From positions 14,557-70,566 of the forward strand of contig NZ_QBKZ01000005.1 in the NCBI RefSeq assembly GCF_003056725.1: 56,010 nt of DNA, given 5' to 3'. Made by a program: the position numbers and the translations under genes. Positions 11,046-20,981 of the stretch are shown one piece after another (position 1 is the stretch's first letter; the number at the start of each line of letters is the position of its first letter). This stretch comes from Mangrovicoccus ximenensis (GTDB lineage Bacteria > Pseudomonadota > Alphaproteobacteria > Rhodobacterales > Rhodobacteraceae). The notes beneath the pieces were generated by a model that was not told the origin of the DNA, did not search any database, and worked only from the letters and a program-made list of their open reading frames with translations.

Positions 11046-11870
11046 ATGAACGATTTACCTGATTTCCCCAGCCGCCGCGGCTTTCTCAAGACCACGGCGC
11101 TCGGCCTCGCCCTGACGGGCGCCGGCCTGCCCGCGGCTGCCCGCGAAACCGCCCCGCCGGTTCCCCTCGACGAGTACCAGCGCGAATACCTGACCGAGGC
11201 CGAATGGGCCTTCGTGATGGCCGCGACCGCGCGGCTGATCCCGTCGGAAGGCGACGGCCCGGGCGCCATCGAGGCGCGGGTGCCGGTCTTCATCGACCGC
11301 CAGCTGGCCGGGGACTACGGCTCCGCCGATGACTGGTACATGCAGGGGCCGCACGATGCCTCCGCCGAGCCCGCCCGCGGCTGGCAGACCCCGCTGAGCC
11401 CGGCCGAAGTCTACCGCCGCGCGATTCCGGCCTTCGATGCGTGGTGCGAAACCACCTATGGCACCGTCTTCTCCGCGCTCGATCCCGCGCATCAGGACGC
11501 GGCGCTGGCCGCGCTGCAGGAGGGCGAGCCGGGGCTCGAGGCCGAGCTGCGCGACTTCTTTGCGATCCTGCTTGCCAACACCAAGGAAGGCTACTTCGCC
11601 GATCCGCTCTACGGCGGCAACCACGGCATGCAGTCCTGGGTCTATATCGGCTTCCCGGGCGCCCGCGCGGCCTATCGCGAATGGCCCGAGCGCCACAACA
11701 TCGAGTACCCGCTGGGTCCGGTCTCCATCAGCGGCGAAGGGCCTGAACATGGCACGTCAGGAACAGAAGAAAGACGTCGTCATCGTCGGCCTCGGCTGGA
11801 CCGGATCGATCGCCGGGATCGAGCTGGCGCGCGAGGGGCTCGACATTGTCGCGCTGGAGCGCGGCCATGA
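11046..11870 (+). CDS. Gluconate 2-dehydrogenase-type subunit 3 (small subunit), probably frameshifted at its end
   Basis: A twin-arginine signal (SRRGFLKTTALGLALTGAGL, residues 9-28) precedes the family body, which includes EYLTEAEWAFVMAATARLIP. This small subunit escorts and stabilises the flavoprotein of membrane-bound sugar/gluconate dehydrogenases and is exported by Tat. The recognisable protein ends near EYPLGPVSISGEG at about 11742. The reading frame then continues for about 40 residues inside the next gene with a nonsensical Arg-rich sequence. Adding one base in GAAGGGCC would create a TGA three bases before the next ATG, so a one-base deletion or sequencing error is likely. It is the first gene of a three-gene operon. 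Confidence 0.85.
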   Translation: MNDLPDFPSRRGFLKTTALGLALTGAGLPAAARETAPPVPLDEYQREYLTEAEWAFVMAATARLIPSEGDGPGAIEARVPVFIDRQLAGDYGSADDWYMQGPHDASAEPARGWQTPLSPAEVYRRAIPAFDAWCETTYGTVFSALDPAHQDAALAALQEGEPGLEAELRDFFAILLANTKEGYFADPLYGGNHGMQSWVYIGFPGARAAYREWPERHNIEYPLGPVSISGEGPEHGTSGTEERRRHRRPRLDRIDRRDRAGARGARHCRAGARP

Positions 11871-13518
11871 CCAGGCGACCGTGCCGGACTTCAAGTATCC
11901 CAACCAGATCGACGAGCTGAAATACGGCGTCCGGCTCAAGATGATGCAGAAGCCGTCGCAGCAGACCGTCACCGTGCGGCGCAGCGGCGACGAGACCGCG
12001 CTGCCCTATCGCAGCCTCGGCTCCTTCCTGCCCGGCAACGGCGTCGGCGGCGCCGGAACCCACTGGAACGGCCTGAACTGGCGGCCCCAGCCCGAGGAAC
12101 TTCGGCTGCGCAGCCATGTCGCCGAGAACTGGGGCGAAGGCATCATTCCCGAGGGCATGAACCTGGGCGACTACCCGGTCAGCTATGACGAGCTGGAGCC
12201 GCATTTCACCCATTTCGAGAAGGTCGCGGGCATTTCCGGCAAGGCCGGGAACCTCAACGGCGAGATCCAGGAGGGCGGCAACCCCTTCGAGGGCTGGCGG
12301 TCCGAAGACTACCCGATGCCGCAGCAGAAGCGGACCTGGGACAGCCAGAAGTTCCACGATGCCTGCACCGCCGCCGGGTACCACCCGTTCCAGGCGCCGG
12401 CCGGCATCGCCTCCACCGCCTATGTGAACCCCTACGGAATGCAGATGGGGCCGTGCAACTACTGCGGCTTCTGCGAGCGCTACGGCTGTTACCAGTATTC
12501 GAAATCCTCGCCGCAGACCGCGATCCTCGACGCGCTGAAGCGGATGCCGAATTTCGAGTGCCGCACCGAGTCCGAGGTGCTGCGCGTCGAGCTGGCCGAG
12601 GACGGCAGGACCGCGACCGGCGTCACCTATTGGGACGAGGCCGCGCAGGAAGAGGTGTTCCAGCCCGCGGACATCGTCATCCTGTCCTCCTACCAGCTCA
12701 ACAACGTCCACCTGATGCTGCTCTCGGGGCTGGGCGAGGCCTATGACCCGCTGACCGGACAGGGGACGCTGGGCAAGAGCTACGCCTACCAGATGAACGG
12801 CGGCGTCACGATGTTCTTCGAGGACGAGCATTTCAACCCGTTCGTCGGCCACGGCGCCAACGGCGTGTGCATCGACGATTTCTCGGTGAACCAGAACGAC
12901 TTCGGCGCGCTCGGCTTCATCGGCGGCTCCTACTGGCGCTCGGGCACGTTCAACGGCCAGCCGATCCGCAACATGCCGCTGCCGAAGGGCACGCCGAGCT
13001 GGGGCGCAGGCTGGAAGGACGGCATCGGCAAGTGGTACGGCCACGCGATGTCGATCGGCTCGCACGGCTCGCACATGGCCTACGAGAACAACCATCTCGA
13101 CCTGGATCCGACCTACACCGACCGCCACGGGCGGCCGCTGATGCGGATGACGTTCAACTGGCAGGACAACGACCTGCGGATGAACCAGTACATGAAGTCG
13201 ATGATGGAGCCGCTGGCGGCCTCGATGAACCCCGACCTGATGCAGTCGGGCTTCAAGGGGCCGGGCGCGCAATACGACGTGCGGCCCTACCAGACCACGC
13301 ACAATACCGGCGGCCACATCATGTCCGAGACGGCAGCCGAAGGCGCGGTCAACCGCTATTGCCAGACCTGGAAGGCGCATAACGTCTTCGCCATGGGCGC
13401 GGGCAACTTCGTCCAGAACACCCAGTACAACCCGACGGGCCTGGTCGGCGGCCTGGCCTACTGGACGGTGAACGCGATCCGCACCCAGTACCTGTCCAAC
13501 CCGCGTCCGCTGGTCTGA
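11749..13518 (+). CDS. GMC-family FAD-dependent dehydrogenase, large subunit (gluconate/sugar dehydrogenase type)
   Basis: This is a complete 589-residue flavoprotein. The FAD-binding Rossmann motif is VIVGLGWTGSIAGIELAREG at about residues 10-29. Cysteines in NYCGFCERYGCY around residue 240 may ligate an Fe-S centre, as in FAD-glucose dehydrogenases. The GMC carboxy-terminal catalytic region has HNTGG and the FAD-contacting NPTGLVGGLAYW. It oxidises a sugar, polyol or gluconate on the periplasmic side and passes electrons to the cytochrome encoded next. It has no signal peptide and would be carried out by the Tat-targeted small subunit. The exact substrate is not evident. Confidence 0.9.
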   Translation: MARQEQKKDVVIVGLGWTGSIAGIELAREGLDIVALERGHDQATVPDFKYPNQIDELKYGVRLKMMQKPSQQTVTVRRSGDETALPYRSLGSFLPGNGVGGAGTHWNGLNWRPQPEELRLRSHVAENWGEGIIPEGMNLGDYPVSYDELEPHFTHFEKVAGISGKAGNLNGEIQEGGNPFEGWRSEDYPMPQQKRTWDSQKFHDACTAAGYHPFQAPAGIASTAYVNPYGMQMGPCNYCGFCERYGCYQYSKSSPQTAILDALKRMPNFECRTESEVLRVELAEDGRTATGVTYWDEAAQEEVFQPADIVILSSYQLNNVHLMLLSGLGEAYDPLTGQGTLGKSYAYQMNGGVTMFFEDEHFNPFVGHGANGVCIDDFSVNQNDFGALGFIGGSYWRSGTFNGQPIRNMPLPKGTPSWGAGWKDGIGKWYGHAMSIGSHGSHMAYENNHLDLDPTYTDRHGRPLMRMTFNWQDNDLRMNQYMKSMMEPLAASMNPDLMQSGFKGPGAQYDVRPYQTTHNTGGHIMSETAAEGAVNRYCQTWKAHNVFAMGAGNFVQNTQYNPTGLVGGLAYWTVNAIRTQYLSNPRPLV

Positions 13519-13529
13519 GGAGATCCCCG

Positions 13530-14882
13530 ATGAAATGTTTTCTCAGACTCGCCGGCGGTCTCGCCGTCCTCGGCGTCGTGGCGCTCCTTGCGTTCATCTA
13601 CGTCCCGGTGAAGCGCACCGCGCCCAGCGAAGAGCTGGCCGCCGGCTGGCAGCCGGAGCCGGGGCAGGGCGAATACGTCATGCACGCCTCCGACTGCGTG
13701 GCCTGCCACACCGCGCCGGGCGGCGAGCCGCTGGCCGGGGGGCGCGCCATCGCCAGCCCGATGGGCACGATCTGGTCGACCAACATCACCCCCGATCCGG
13801 AAACCGGCATCGGCGGTTGGACGCTGGACGAGTTCCGCGCCTCGCTGGTCGACGGGATCGCGGCCGACGGCACGCATCTCTATCCGGCGATGCCCTACGA
13901 GAACTACCGGCTGATGACCGAGGCCGACATCCGCGCGCTCTACGGCTACATGATGAATGAGGTCGAACCGGTGCGCAACGAGGTCGAGACCACCAGCCTG
14001 GCCTTCCCGTTCAACCTGCGCTTCGGCATCCGGGCGTGGAACTGGCTGGCGCTCGGCCATGCCTCGGGTCCCTCGGCGGAGATCGCCGGCACGCCCGAAG
14101 CCCGCGGCCGCTACCTGGTCGAGGGCGCAGGCCACTGCGCGGCCTGCCACAGCCCGCGCACGCCCTTCATGTCGCAGGACGGCGTCACCGCCGCGGACGG
14201 CAACTTCCTCGCAGGCGGCGTGATCGACGGCTGGAACGCCCCGGCGCTGCACGGTGACGGCTCCGCGCTGAAGGACTGGTCGGTCGCCGAGCTGGCCGCC
14301 TATCTGGCAACCGGCCGCAACGCGCATTCCGCCGCCAATGGCGAGATGGGCCTCGTGGTCGAGCATTCGCTCCAGCACCTGAGCGATGCCGACAACCTTG
14401 CCATGGCGGCCTTCCTCAAGGGGCTCGACGGCGATGCGGGCGGGATCCCGGAAACGCTGGCGGCCAACTCGGGGTCGCTGCCCGAAGCGCCGGCGGATGC
14501 GGCGGGCGAGGCCACGGCGGCGATGCTGACCGAGGCGCAGCCGGGCATGCCGGAAGGCGCGCGGCTCTATCTCGACAACTGCTCGGGCTGCCATTTCGTG
14601 ACCGGCAAGGGCGCTCCGGAGATCTTCCCGGAACTGGCGGGCAACTCGCTGGTCACCGGGTCCGAGACCGGGCCGCTCCTGTCGGTGATCCTGAACGGCG
14701 CCGATGTGCCCCCGACCGGCAAGCGGCCGATGCACCTGGTGATGCAGGGCTATGCCGAGCGCCTCGACGACGGCGAGATCGCCGAGCTCGCAAGCTTCCT
14801 GCGCAGCGCCTGGGGCAATGACGCGCCGGCAGTGAGCGCCGCCGATGTCGCGGCGGTCCGCGGGGCGGCTGCCACGCACTGA
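13530..14882 (+). CDS. Tri-haem cytochrome c subunit of the dehydrogenase
   Basis: This is a 450-residue membrane-anchored cytochrome with an uncleaved or cleavable hydrophobic segment at residues 7-25 and three CXXCH haem sites: CVACH near 56-60, CAACH near 201-205 and CSGCH near 350-354. That arrangement matches the cytochrome subunit of gluconate/alcohol dehydrogenase complexes, which passes electrons to ubiquinone. GAGGAG precedes ATG 13530, 11 bases after the flavoprotein stop. A hairpin follows the stop, ending the operon. Confidence 0.93.
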   Translation: MKCFLRLAGGLAVLGVVALLAFIYVPVKRTAPSEELAAGWQPEPGQGEYVMHASDCVACHTAPGGEPLAGGRAIASPMGTIWSTNITPDPETGIGGWTLDEFRASLVDGIAADGTHLYPAMPYENYRLMTEADIRALYGYMMNEVEPVRNEVETTSLAFPFNLRFGIRAWNWLALGHASGPSAEIAGTPEARGRYLVEGAGHCAACHSPRTPFMSQDGVTAADGNFLAGGVIDGWNAPALHGDGSALKDWSVAELAAYLATGRNAHSAANGEMGLVVEHSLQHLSDADNLAMAAFLKGLDGDAGGIPETLAANSGSLPEAPADAAGEATAAMLTEAQPGMPEGARLYLDNCSGCHFVTGKGAPEIFPELAGNSLVTGSETGPLLSVILNGADVPPTGKRPMHLVMQGYAERLDDGEIAELASFLRSAWGNDAPAVSAADVAAVRGAAATH

Positions 14883-14900
14883 GCGGCACGACCTGACCGG

Positions 14901-14918
14901 CGGGGCCTCCGGGCCCCG
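14901..14918 (+). terminator. Hairpin after the dehydrogenase operon
   Basis: CGGGGCC and GGCCCCG pair over 7 bp around TCCG, 18 bases after the cytochrome stop. A weak T-containing tail (TCCTTCC) follows. It separates the operon from metN. Confidence 0.5.
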
Positions 14919-15044
14919 TCCTTCCAGCCGGAGGGCCGCGATGCGGTGCTCCGGCTTTGCTTTTCCCTCGGGCGGGCTTGCCTTGGCCGCCCGCTTCCGG
15001 TCTACGGGCCGCAGACACGAAACCACGCAGAACCGGGACCTCCG

Positions 15045-16103
15045 ATGCAAAGCGACACCTTGGCCGGTGCGGCCATCACCTTCGACGGCGTCGGCAAGAG
15101 CTTCGACGCCAAGGGCGGCAGCGTCATGGCGCTGGAAGGCGTCGACCTTGCCGTGGCGCCGGGCTCGATCACCGGGATCATCGGCCGCTCGGGCGCGGGC
15201 AAATCCACGCTCCTGCGGATGGTCAACGGGCTGGAACGCCCGACCACCGGCAAGGTCATGGTCGGCGGCCGCGATGTCGGCACCGCGAAAGGCGCCAGGC
15301 TGCGCGAAATCCGCCGCGAAGTCGGCATGATCTTCCAGCATTTCAACCTGCTTGCCTCGCGCACGGTCCGCGGCAATGTCGCGCTGCCGATGGAGATCGC
15401 GGGCGTGCCCGCCGCCGAGATCCGCCGCCGCACCGGCGACCTGATCGCGAGGGTCGGGCTCGAGGCGCTGGCCGACCGCTATCCGGCGGAGCTTTCGGGC
15501 GGGCAGAAGCAGCGGGTCGGCATCGCCCGGGCGCTGGCCACCGGCCCCAAGGTGCTCCTGTCGGACGAGGCCACCTCGGCGCTCGATCCCGAGACCACCC
15601 AGACCGTGCTGCGGCTTCTCGCCGAGATCAACCGCGACCTCGGCCTGACCATCCTGATGATCACCCATGAAATGGCGGTGCTGCGCGACATCGCCAGCCA
15701 TGTCGCGGTGATCGAGGGCGGCCGCATCGTCGAGCAGGGCGAGACCTACGACATCTTCACCGCGCCCGCGCATCCGACCACGCGGTCCTTCCTGTCGGGC
15801 GTGACCGGCGTGACGCTGCCGCGCTTCCTTGCCGACCGGCTGACCGCCGAACGCCCCGGCGGCCCGTCGCGCGAGGTGATCCGCATCACCTTCCTCGGCG
15901 AGCGCGCCACCGATCCGCTGCTGGCGGAGATGAGCGCGGCGCTCGGGGTCGAGGTCAACATCCTCGCCGGCGCCATCGAGGAGGTCGGCGCGCGGCCCTT
16001 CGGCAACCTGCTGATTTCGGTCCCCGCCGAGCGCGGCGCCGAGGCGCGGGCCTATCTGGAATCCCATCAGCAGCGGACGGAGGTGCTGGGCTATGTCGGC
16101 TAA
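15045..16103 (+). CDS. metN: Methionine ABC transporter ATP-binding protein
   Basis: This 352-residue ABC ATPase powers D/L-methionine import. Walker A is GRSGAGKST near residues 46-54. The signature [15 protein letters not shown] and Walker [14 protein letters not shown] follow. The final 75 residues form the NIL domain, which senses intracellular methionine and inhibits the transporter. ATG 15045 is chosen because the family alignment starts there; longer frames upstream lack homology. It overlaps metI by 11 bases and heads a metNIQ operon. I looked for a SAM-II-type riboswitch in the 160-base leader and did not find one. Confidence 0.95.
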   Translation: MQSDTLAGAAITFDGVGKSFDAKGGSVMALEGVDLAVAPGSITGIIGRSGAGKSTLLRMVNGLERPTTGKVMVGGRDVGTAKGARLREIRREVGMIFQHFNLLASRTVRGNVALPMEIAGVPAAEIRRRTGDLIARVGLEALADRYPAELSGGQKQRVGIARALATGPKVLLSDEATSALDPETTQTVLRLLAEINRDLGLTILMITHEMAVLRDIASHVAVIEGGRIVEQGETYDIFTAPAHPTTRSFLSGVTGVTLPRFLADRLTAERPGGPSREVIRITFLGERATDPLLAEMSAALGVEVNILAGAIEEVGARPFGNLLISVPAERGAEARAYLESHQQRTEVLGYVG

Positions 16104-16767
16104 CCTGATCAACATGCTCCTCGAGGCGACCGGGCAGACGCTCTACATGGTCGCCGTCGCCACCGTGATCGGCGCGGTCGCGGGCCTGCCGATCGGCGTG
16201 TTCCTGGCCTGCTCTCGCAAGGGCGAGCTGCTGTCGGCCCCGGCGGTCAACAAGGTGCTCGGCATCCTCGTCAACGCCACCCGCTCGGTGCCGTTCATCA
16301 TCCTCGTGGTGGCGATCATCCCCTTCACCCGCATGGTCGCGGGCACCTCGATCGGCACCACCGCCGCCATCGTGCCGCTGACCATCGCGGCCATTCCTTT
16401 CATCGCGAGGCTGATCGAGAACGCGATCCGCGAGGTCGACAGCGGCCTGATCGAGGCGGCCCGCGCGATGGGCGCGACGCCCCTGCAGATCATCCGCAAG
16501 GTGCTGATCCCCGAGGCGCTGCCCGGCATCACGCTCGGCCTGACGCTCGCCGTGGTCAGCCTGATCGGCTATTCGGCCATGGTCGGCGCCGTCGGCGGCG
16601 AGGGCCTCGGCGATCTCGGCATCCGCTACGGCTACCAGCGCTTCATGCCCGACGTGATGGCCGCCGTGGTGGTGATCCTCATCGTCCTCGTGCAGGCCGC
16701 GCAGAGCCTCGGCGAATGGATCGCGCGCCGCGTGGACAAGCGGGCGCCCCGCAACCGCGGCGCCTGA
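16093..16767 (+). CDS. metI: Methionine ABC transporter permease
   Basis: This 224-residue inner-membrane permease has about five transmembrane segments. It carries the EAA coupling motif [20 protein letters not shown], which contacts MetN. The opening [20 protein letters not shown] is typical of MetI, and length is normal. The 11-base overlap with metN implies translational coupling. It forms the homodimeric channel of the MetNI importer. Confidence 0.95.
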   Translation: MSANLINMLLEATGQTLYMVAVATVIGAVAGLPIGVFLACSRKGELLSAPAVNKVLGILVNATRSVPFIILVVAIIPFTRMVAGTSIGTTAAIVPLTIAAIPFIARLIENAIREVDSGLIEAARAMGATPLQIIRKVLIPEALPGITLGLTLAVVSLIGYSAMVGAVGGEGLGDLGIRYGYQRFMPDVMAAVVVILIVLVQAAQSLGEWIARRVDKRAPRNRGA

Positions 16768-16801
16768 TCCGCAACAAGACAAAGACAGAAGGAGTATCGA
16801 C

Positions 16802-17578
16802 ATGAAGATGCTGATGACCGTTGCCTCCGCGCTGGCGCTGACCGCCGGGATGGCCGCCGCCGAGGATATCCGCGTGGGCGTGTCCCCGGGCGAGCATGCC
16901 GAGATCATGGAAGAGGTGGCCAAGATTGCCGCTCCGATGGGCCTGAACATCGACGTCATCGAGTTCTCTGACTACGTTGTGCCGAACCAGGCTCTGGCCG
17001 ATGGCGACATCGAGGCCAACTCGTTCCAGCACGGCCCCTATCTGGAGAACCAGATGAAGGACCGCGGCTTCGCGCTGGTGCCGGTGGCGAACACCATCAC
17101 CACGCCGATGGGGCTCTATTCCGACAAGATCGCCGGCCCGGACGAGCTCGGAGAGCGCGCCACCGTCGGCATTCCGAACGACCCGACCAATGGCGGCCGC
17201 GCGCTGCTGGTGCTGCAGGATCTGGGGCTGATCACCCTGGCCGAGGGCACCGGCCTGGTGCCGACCGTGCTCGACATCACCGAAAACCCGAAGAACCTGC
17301 GCTTCCAGGAGCTTGACGCGGCGCAGCTGCCGCGGTCGCTGGCGGATCTCGACGCGGCGATGATCAACACCAACTACGCCATCGCGGCCGGCCTGAACCC
17401 GAAGACCGACTCCATCGCGATGGAGAAGGCCGACAACCCCTATGTGAACATCATCGTCGTGCGCGAAGGCGACGAGGACGCGTCCTGGGTCGCGCCGCTC
17501 ATCGAGGCCTACCATTCCGACGAGGTGAAGGCCTTTATCGACGAGAAGTACCACGGCACGGTCCTGACCTCCTGGTAA
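16802..17578 (+). CDS. metQ: Methionine-binding periplasmic protein (NlpA family)
   Basis: This is a 258-residue substrate-binding protein with a signal peptide of about 20 residues (LTAGMAAAED at the cleavage region). NlpA-family signatures include SDYVVPNQALADGDIEANSF and FQHGPYLENQ. It captures methionine in the periplasm for MetNI. No lipobox cysteine is present, so it should be soluble rather than a lipoprotein, as is common in alphaproteobacteria. GAAGGAG precedes the start. A large hairpin follows the stop. Confidence 0.95.
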   Translation: MKMLMTVASALALTAGMAAAEDIRVGVSPGEHAEIMEEVAKIAAPMGLNIDVIEFSDYVVPNQALADGDIEANSFQHGPYLENQMKDRGFALVPVANTITTPMGLYSDKIAGPDELGERATVGIPNDPTNGGRALLVLQDLGLITLAEGTGLVPTVLDITENPKNLRFQELDAAQLPRSLADLDAAMINTNYAIAAGLNPKTDSIAMEKADNPYVNIIVVREGDEDASWVAPLIEAYHSDEVKAFIDEKYHGTVLTSW

Positions 17579-17585
17579 TGATCTG

Positions 17586-17620
17586 CCTCCGCCGCGTGCC
17601 GCAGGACGGCGCGGCGGAGG
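17586..17620 (+). terminator. 11-bp hairpin after metQ
   Basis: CCTCCGCCGCG and CGCGGCGGAGG are exact complements enclosing 13 bases, starting 7 bases after the metQ stop. There is no T-tract, but the position and stability suit transcription termination or 3' end protection of the metNIQ message. Confidence 0.65.
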
Positions 17621-17950
17621 GACATCCGCGCGTGCGGGGCAGGGACGGCCTTTGCCCCGCATGTCTTCTTCCGCCCCGTTGGCAGGCGGCGCGGTCCCGG
17701 CCGCGAAGGCGGACCAAGCCCCGGTCACGGCGGGAAGGCGAAGCCAAAGCGCATTCGGCCCGTGGCGGACGAACCTGTCTGCGAGCATGCGCTGGCCCGG
17801 CCCGGACGGTTCCTCAAGCCCCGGACATGACAGCTCCCCAGTTCGCCCGAGACCTTTGCTCCCAGACGCTGGCCTTCGCGCCGACCGCCCGCAGCCGGGC
17901 CTCGGACCGGGCCCAGGGTCTCGCCCTCCGCAAGGATGACGCTCGCCGAA
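17621..17950. other. About 330 bases without a recognisable gene
   Basis: Plus-strand frames here have low-complexity, Pro/Ser/Arg-rich translations and no family motif. The stretch ends abruptly in the middle of the gamma-glutamyltransferase large subunit at about 17955-17965. No promoter or repeat was recognised. Confidence 0.45.
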
Positions 17951-19471
17951 GCCCTCCGTTCCCGGCTCGTCGAGCCGCAGAGTTCGGGGCTCGGCGGCGG
18001 CGCCTTCCTCGTGTGGTACGACGCGGCCACCGGGACCGTGACCACGCTCGACGGCCGCGAGACCGCGCCGATGGACGTCACGCCGCAGCTCTTCCAGGAC
18101 GAAGCGGGCGAGCCGCTCAAGTTCTACGACGCGGTGGTCGGCGGCCGCTCGGTCGGCACGCCGGGCACGCCCGCGCTGATGAAGGCCGCGCATGAGCGCT
18201 GGGGCAAGAAGGAATGGCCCGGCCTGTTCCTCGAGGCGATCAACCTCGCCGACCAGGGCTTCGCGGTCTCGCCGCGGCTGGCCTCGCTGGTGGCGGCCGA
18301 TGCCGAGCGGCTCGGCCGCTTCCCGGCCACCGCGGCCTATTTCCTGCCCAAGGGCCAGCCGCTCAAGGCAGGCGACCGGCTGGCCAACCCGGCCTATGCG
18401 CGCACCCTCAGGGCGCTGGCCGCGGGCGGCACGGATGCGTTCTACAAGGGCGTGGTGGCACAGGGCATCGTCGACACCGTGCGGGGCGCCGAGGGCAATC
18501 CCGGCGTGCTCTCGCTCGACGACCTGGCGGTCTACAAGGTCAAGGAGCGCCCGGCAGTCTGCGTCCCCTACCGCGCGGCCGAGGTCTGCGGCATGGGGCC
18601 GCCCAGTTCCGGCGGGCTGACCGTCGGCCAGATCCTCGGCATGCTGGAGAATTTCGACATCCGCGCCATGGGGCCGGAAAGCCCGCGCGCCTGGCGGCTG
18701 ATCGGCGATGCCTCGCGGCTCGCCTTCGCCGATCGCGGCCGCTACATGGCCGACAGCGATTTCGTGCCGATGCCGGTGGCCGGGCTGACCGATCCGGACT
18801 ACCTGCGCAGCCGCGCCGACCTGCTGGCGGGGACCGAGGCGGCGCTGCCCGCGGCCGAGCCGGGCCGTCCGGAATTCGACCATGCAATGCTCTGGGGCGA
18901 CGACGCGAGCCTCGAGCTGCCCTCGACCTCGCATGTCTCGATCGTCGACCAGTACGGCAACGCGCTCAGCATGACGACGACGATCGAGAACGGCTTCGGC
19001 TCGCGGCTGATGGCGCCGGGCGGGTTCCTGCTGAACAACGAGCTGACCGATTTCTCCTTCCGCACCCATGAGGACGGGCTGCCGATCGCCAACCGGGTGG
19101 AGCCCGGCAAGCGGCCGCGCAGCTCGATGGCGCCGACCATCGTGATGAAGGACGGCGCGCCGCTCTACGTCACCGGCTCGCCGGGCGGCAGCCGGATCAT
19201 CGGCTATGTCGCGCAGAACGTGATCGGGGTGATCGACTGGGGGATGGACCCGCAGGAGGCCGCCGCCCAGCCGCATCTGGTGAACCGCTTCGGCAGTTAC
19301 GACATCGAGGCCGGCACGGCGGCGGGAACGCTGGCTGCACCGCTGGCGGAGATGGGCTTCGAGATCAGGCAGACCGAGCTGAATTCCGGCATCCACGCCA
19401 TTGCCGTCACCCCCGGCGGCCTGCTCGGCGGCGCCGATCCGCGCCGCGAGGGCATCGCCCTCGGCAAGTGA
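17936..19471 (+). pseudogene. ggt: Gamma-glutamyltransferase lacking its amino terminus
   Basis: From about residue 11 the translation is a good Ggt: VEPQSSGLGGGAF, the substrate-binding DGRETAP, the autoprocessing/nucleophile Thr in LPSTSHVSIVD (near residue 331) and the small-subunit GSPGGSRIIGYV. The enzyme cleaves gamma-glutamyl bonds of glutathione in the periplasm after self-cleavage into two chains. The family normally has a signal peptide plus about 60-70 residues (the ANPLAS...GGNAVDAA region) before VEPQSSG; these are absent. ATG 17936 gives an arbitrary leader without export signal. It is therefore probably a 5'-deleted gene or an assembly break, not a working enzyme. Confidence 0.85.
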
Positions 19472-20040
19472 TCCGTCCGCTGCGCGGCGCTCCGGGGCGC
19501 CTCGCGCACCGCTTCGATGCCTTCGCGGCGATCGACCGCGCCATGGCCCGCGCGCATGAGACCGGCACTGCGCTGCCGCAGGATATCGGCTGGGTGCTGT
19601 CGCTCATCGCGCCGTTGCGCGGCCCGCTGCTCGCGGCGCCCACCGTGCCCTGCCGCAATGACGGCTCGTCCTCGAACCTGCTGGCCGGACCGGAGCGGGA
19701 CGACGTGCTGCTCGTCGATTTCGACCGCGCCGGCATGAACGACCCGATGTTCGACCTCGGCGTCCTCCTGGCCGAGATCACCGATTTCGAGGCCGACATG
19801 GTCGCCCCCGCGACGCTCTACATGGGCGGATTGGACAAGGCGGCCTTCGCCCGCGCGCGGCTGTGGTCGATCGTCGACGACGTGATGCATGCGCTCGAGG
19901 CCCGCGTGACCGGCGCCGCCTCGGTCCGCAAGGGACTGGAATGGCTGAAATATTCCGAATGGCGGATGATGCGGGCCAGGCTCGGCCTGACCCATCCGCA
20001 ATTCGAGGAGAAGATCCGGATCGCCGGGGGACAATCATGA
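19468..20040 (+). pseudogene. Choline/ethanolamine kinase-like protein, amino-terminal lobe missing
   Basis: This fragment of 190 residues corresponds to the carboxy-terminal lobe of an APH/choline-kinase fold protein. The catalytic loop is VPCRNDGSSSNLL and the metal-binding DFDRAGMNDPMFDLG follows, as in its downstream paralogue. The ATP-binding amino-terminal lobe found in the neighbour at 20037 is absent. The frame starts on the ggt stop (ATGA), but real homology begins some 15-20 codons later. The catalytic loop has Arg where family members often have His. Coupling to the next kinase by ATGA suggests they were once an operon pair. Confidence 0.65.
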
Positions 20041-20972
20041 AGACGCTCGGACAGGCGGTCTCGCCCGAGGAACACACGCTGGAATCCGCAATCCGCGAGG
20101 CCGCGCTTTTCGGCGGCGGCGCGGGTGCGGGCTATGCCCCGGTTTCGGGCGGGATCAGCAATTCCAACTGGCGGGTGCAGCTCGCCTCCGGCCGGGACTA
20201 TTTCGTCAAGCTGCCGGGCAACGGCACCGAGATGTTCATCGACCGCAAGGCCGCGCTCGACGCCTCGCAGAAGGCGGCGGCCGCCGGCCTCGGCCCGGCA
20301 GTCTATGACGACCTCGCCCATCACGGCATCGAGATCAACGACTTCATCCCCGACCGGCGGCCCTCCACCCATGCCGATTTCGCGCTGCGCGACCTCAGGA
20401 TGGAGGCGATGGCGGCCTACCGGCGGATGCACGGCCTGCCCGCCCTGGGGCTGACGAAGACGGTCTTCGACATGATCGACGAGCACGAGGCGCAGATGCG
20501 CGAGCTCGGCAGCCCCTGGCCGCGCGACACCGACTGGATCAAGCTCAACGACCGCATGGCGCGCGAGGCGCTCTCGGCCTCCGGCCTCGATCTGGTGCCC
20601 TCCTTCAACGACCCGATGCCCGGCAATTTCATGATCGGCGGCGACGGCTCGATCATGCTGATCGACTACGAATACGCCTCGATGAACGACCGCTGCTACG
20701 ACCTAGGCATCTGGTTCGGCGAGATGTTCTTCACCGAGGAGCAGGAGGCCGAGATGATCGAGGAATATTTCGGCAAGGTCACGCCGCAGCTTGTCGCCCG
20801 CGTCACCATCCACAAGGCGCTCGCCGACGTGAAATGGGCCTGGTGGTCGATGGTGCAGCTCAAGGTGTCGCGGCTCGATTTCGATTTCCACAAATACGGC
20901 ATGTGGAAGCTGATGCGCTTCCGCAGCATCACCGGCTCGCCGAGCTGGGCCACCCATCTGCGCAACGCCTGA
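20037..20972 (+). CDS. Choline/ethanolamine kinase-like phosphotransferase
   Basis: This is a complete 311-residue APH-fold kinase. The amino-terminal lobe has GGISNSNWRV (nucleotide loop) and YFVKLPG (ATP-binding Lys). The catalytic loop is SFNDPMPGNFM and the metal site LIDYEYASMNDRCYDLG. Relatives phosphorylate choline, ethanolamine or similar amino alcohols in the cytoplasm. GGGGGA lies about 8 bases before ATG 20037, which overlaps the previous stop. The next gene is an eutB fragment, so an amino-alcohol such as ethanolamine is a reasonable substrate, but this is inference from context. Confidence 0.8.
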   Translation: MKTLGQAVSPEEHTLESAIREAALFGGGAGAGYAPVSGGISNSNWRVQLASGRDYFVKLPGNGTEMFIDRKAALDASQKAAAAGLGPAVYDDLAHHGIEINDFIPDRRPSTHADFALRDLRMEAMAAYRRMHGLPALGLTKTVFDMIDEHEAQMRELGSPWPRDTDWIKLNDRMAREALSASGLDLVPSFNDPMPGNFMIGGDGSIMLIDYEYASMNDRCYDLGIWFGEMFFTEEQEAEMIEEYFGKVTPQLVARVTIHKALADVKWAWWSMVQLKVSRLDFDFHKYGMWKLMRFRSITGSPSWATHLRNA

Positions 20973-20981
20973 GGATCAAGA

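Noticed and set aside
14882..15044. Possible SAM-sensing riboswitch before metNIQ
   Set aside because: The leader has only a terminator-like hairpin; I could not find the conserved cores of SAM-I, SAM-II or SAM/SAH switches.
16679..19396. A 905-codon minus-strand frame
   Set aside because: It is antisense to metQ and ggt, both of which have clear motifs; no start site or homology supports it.
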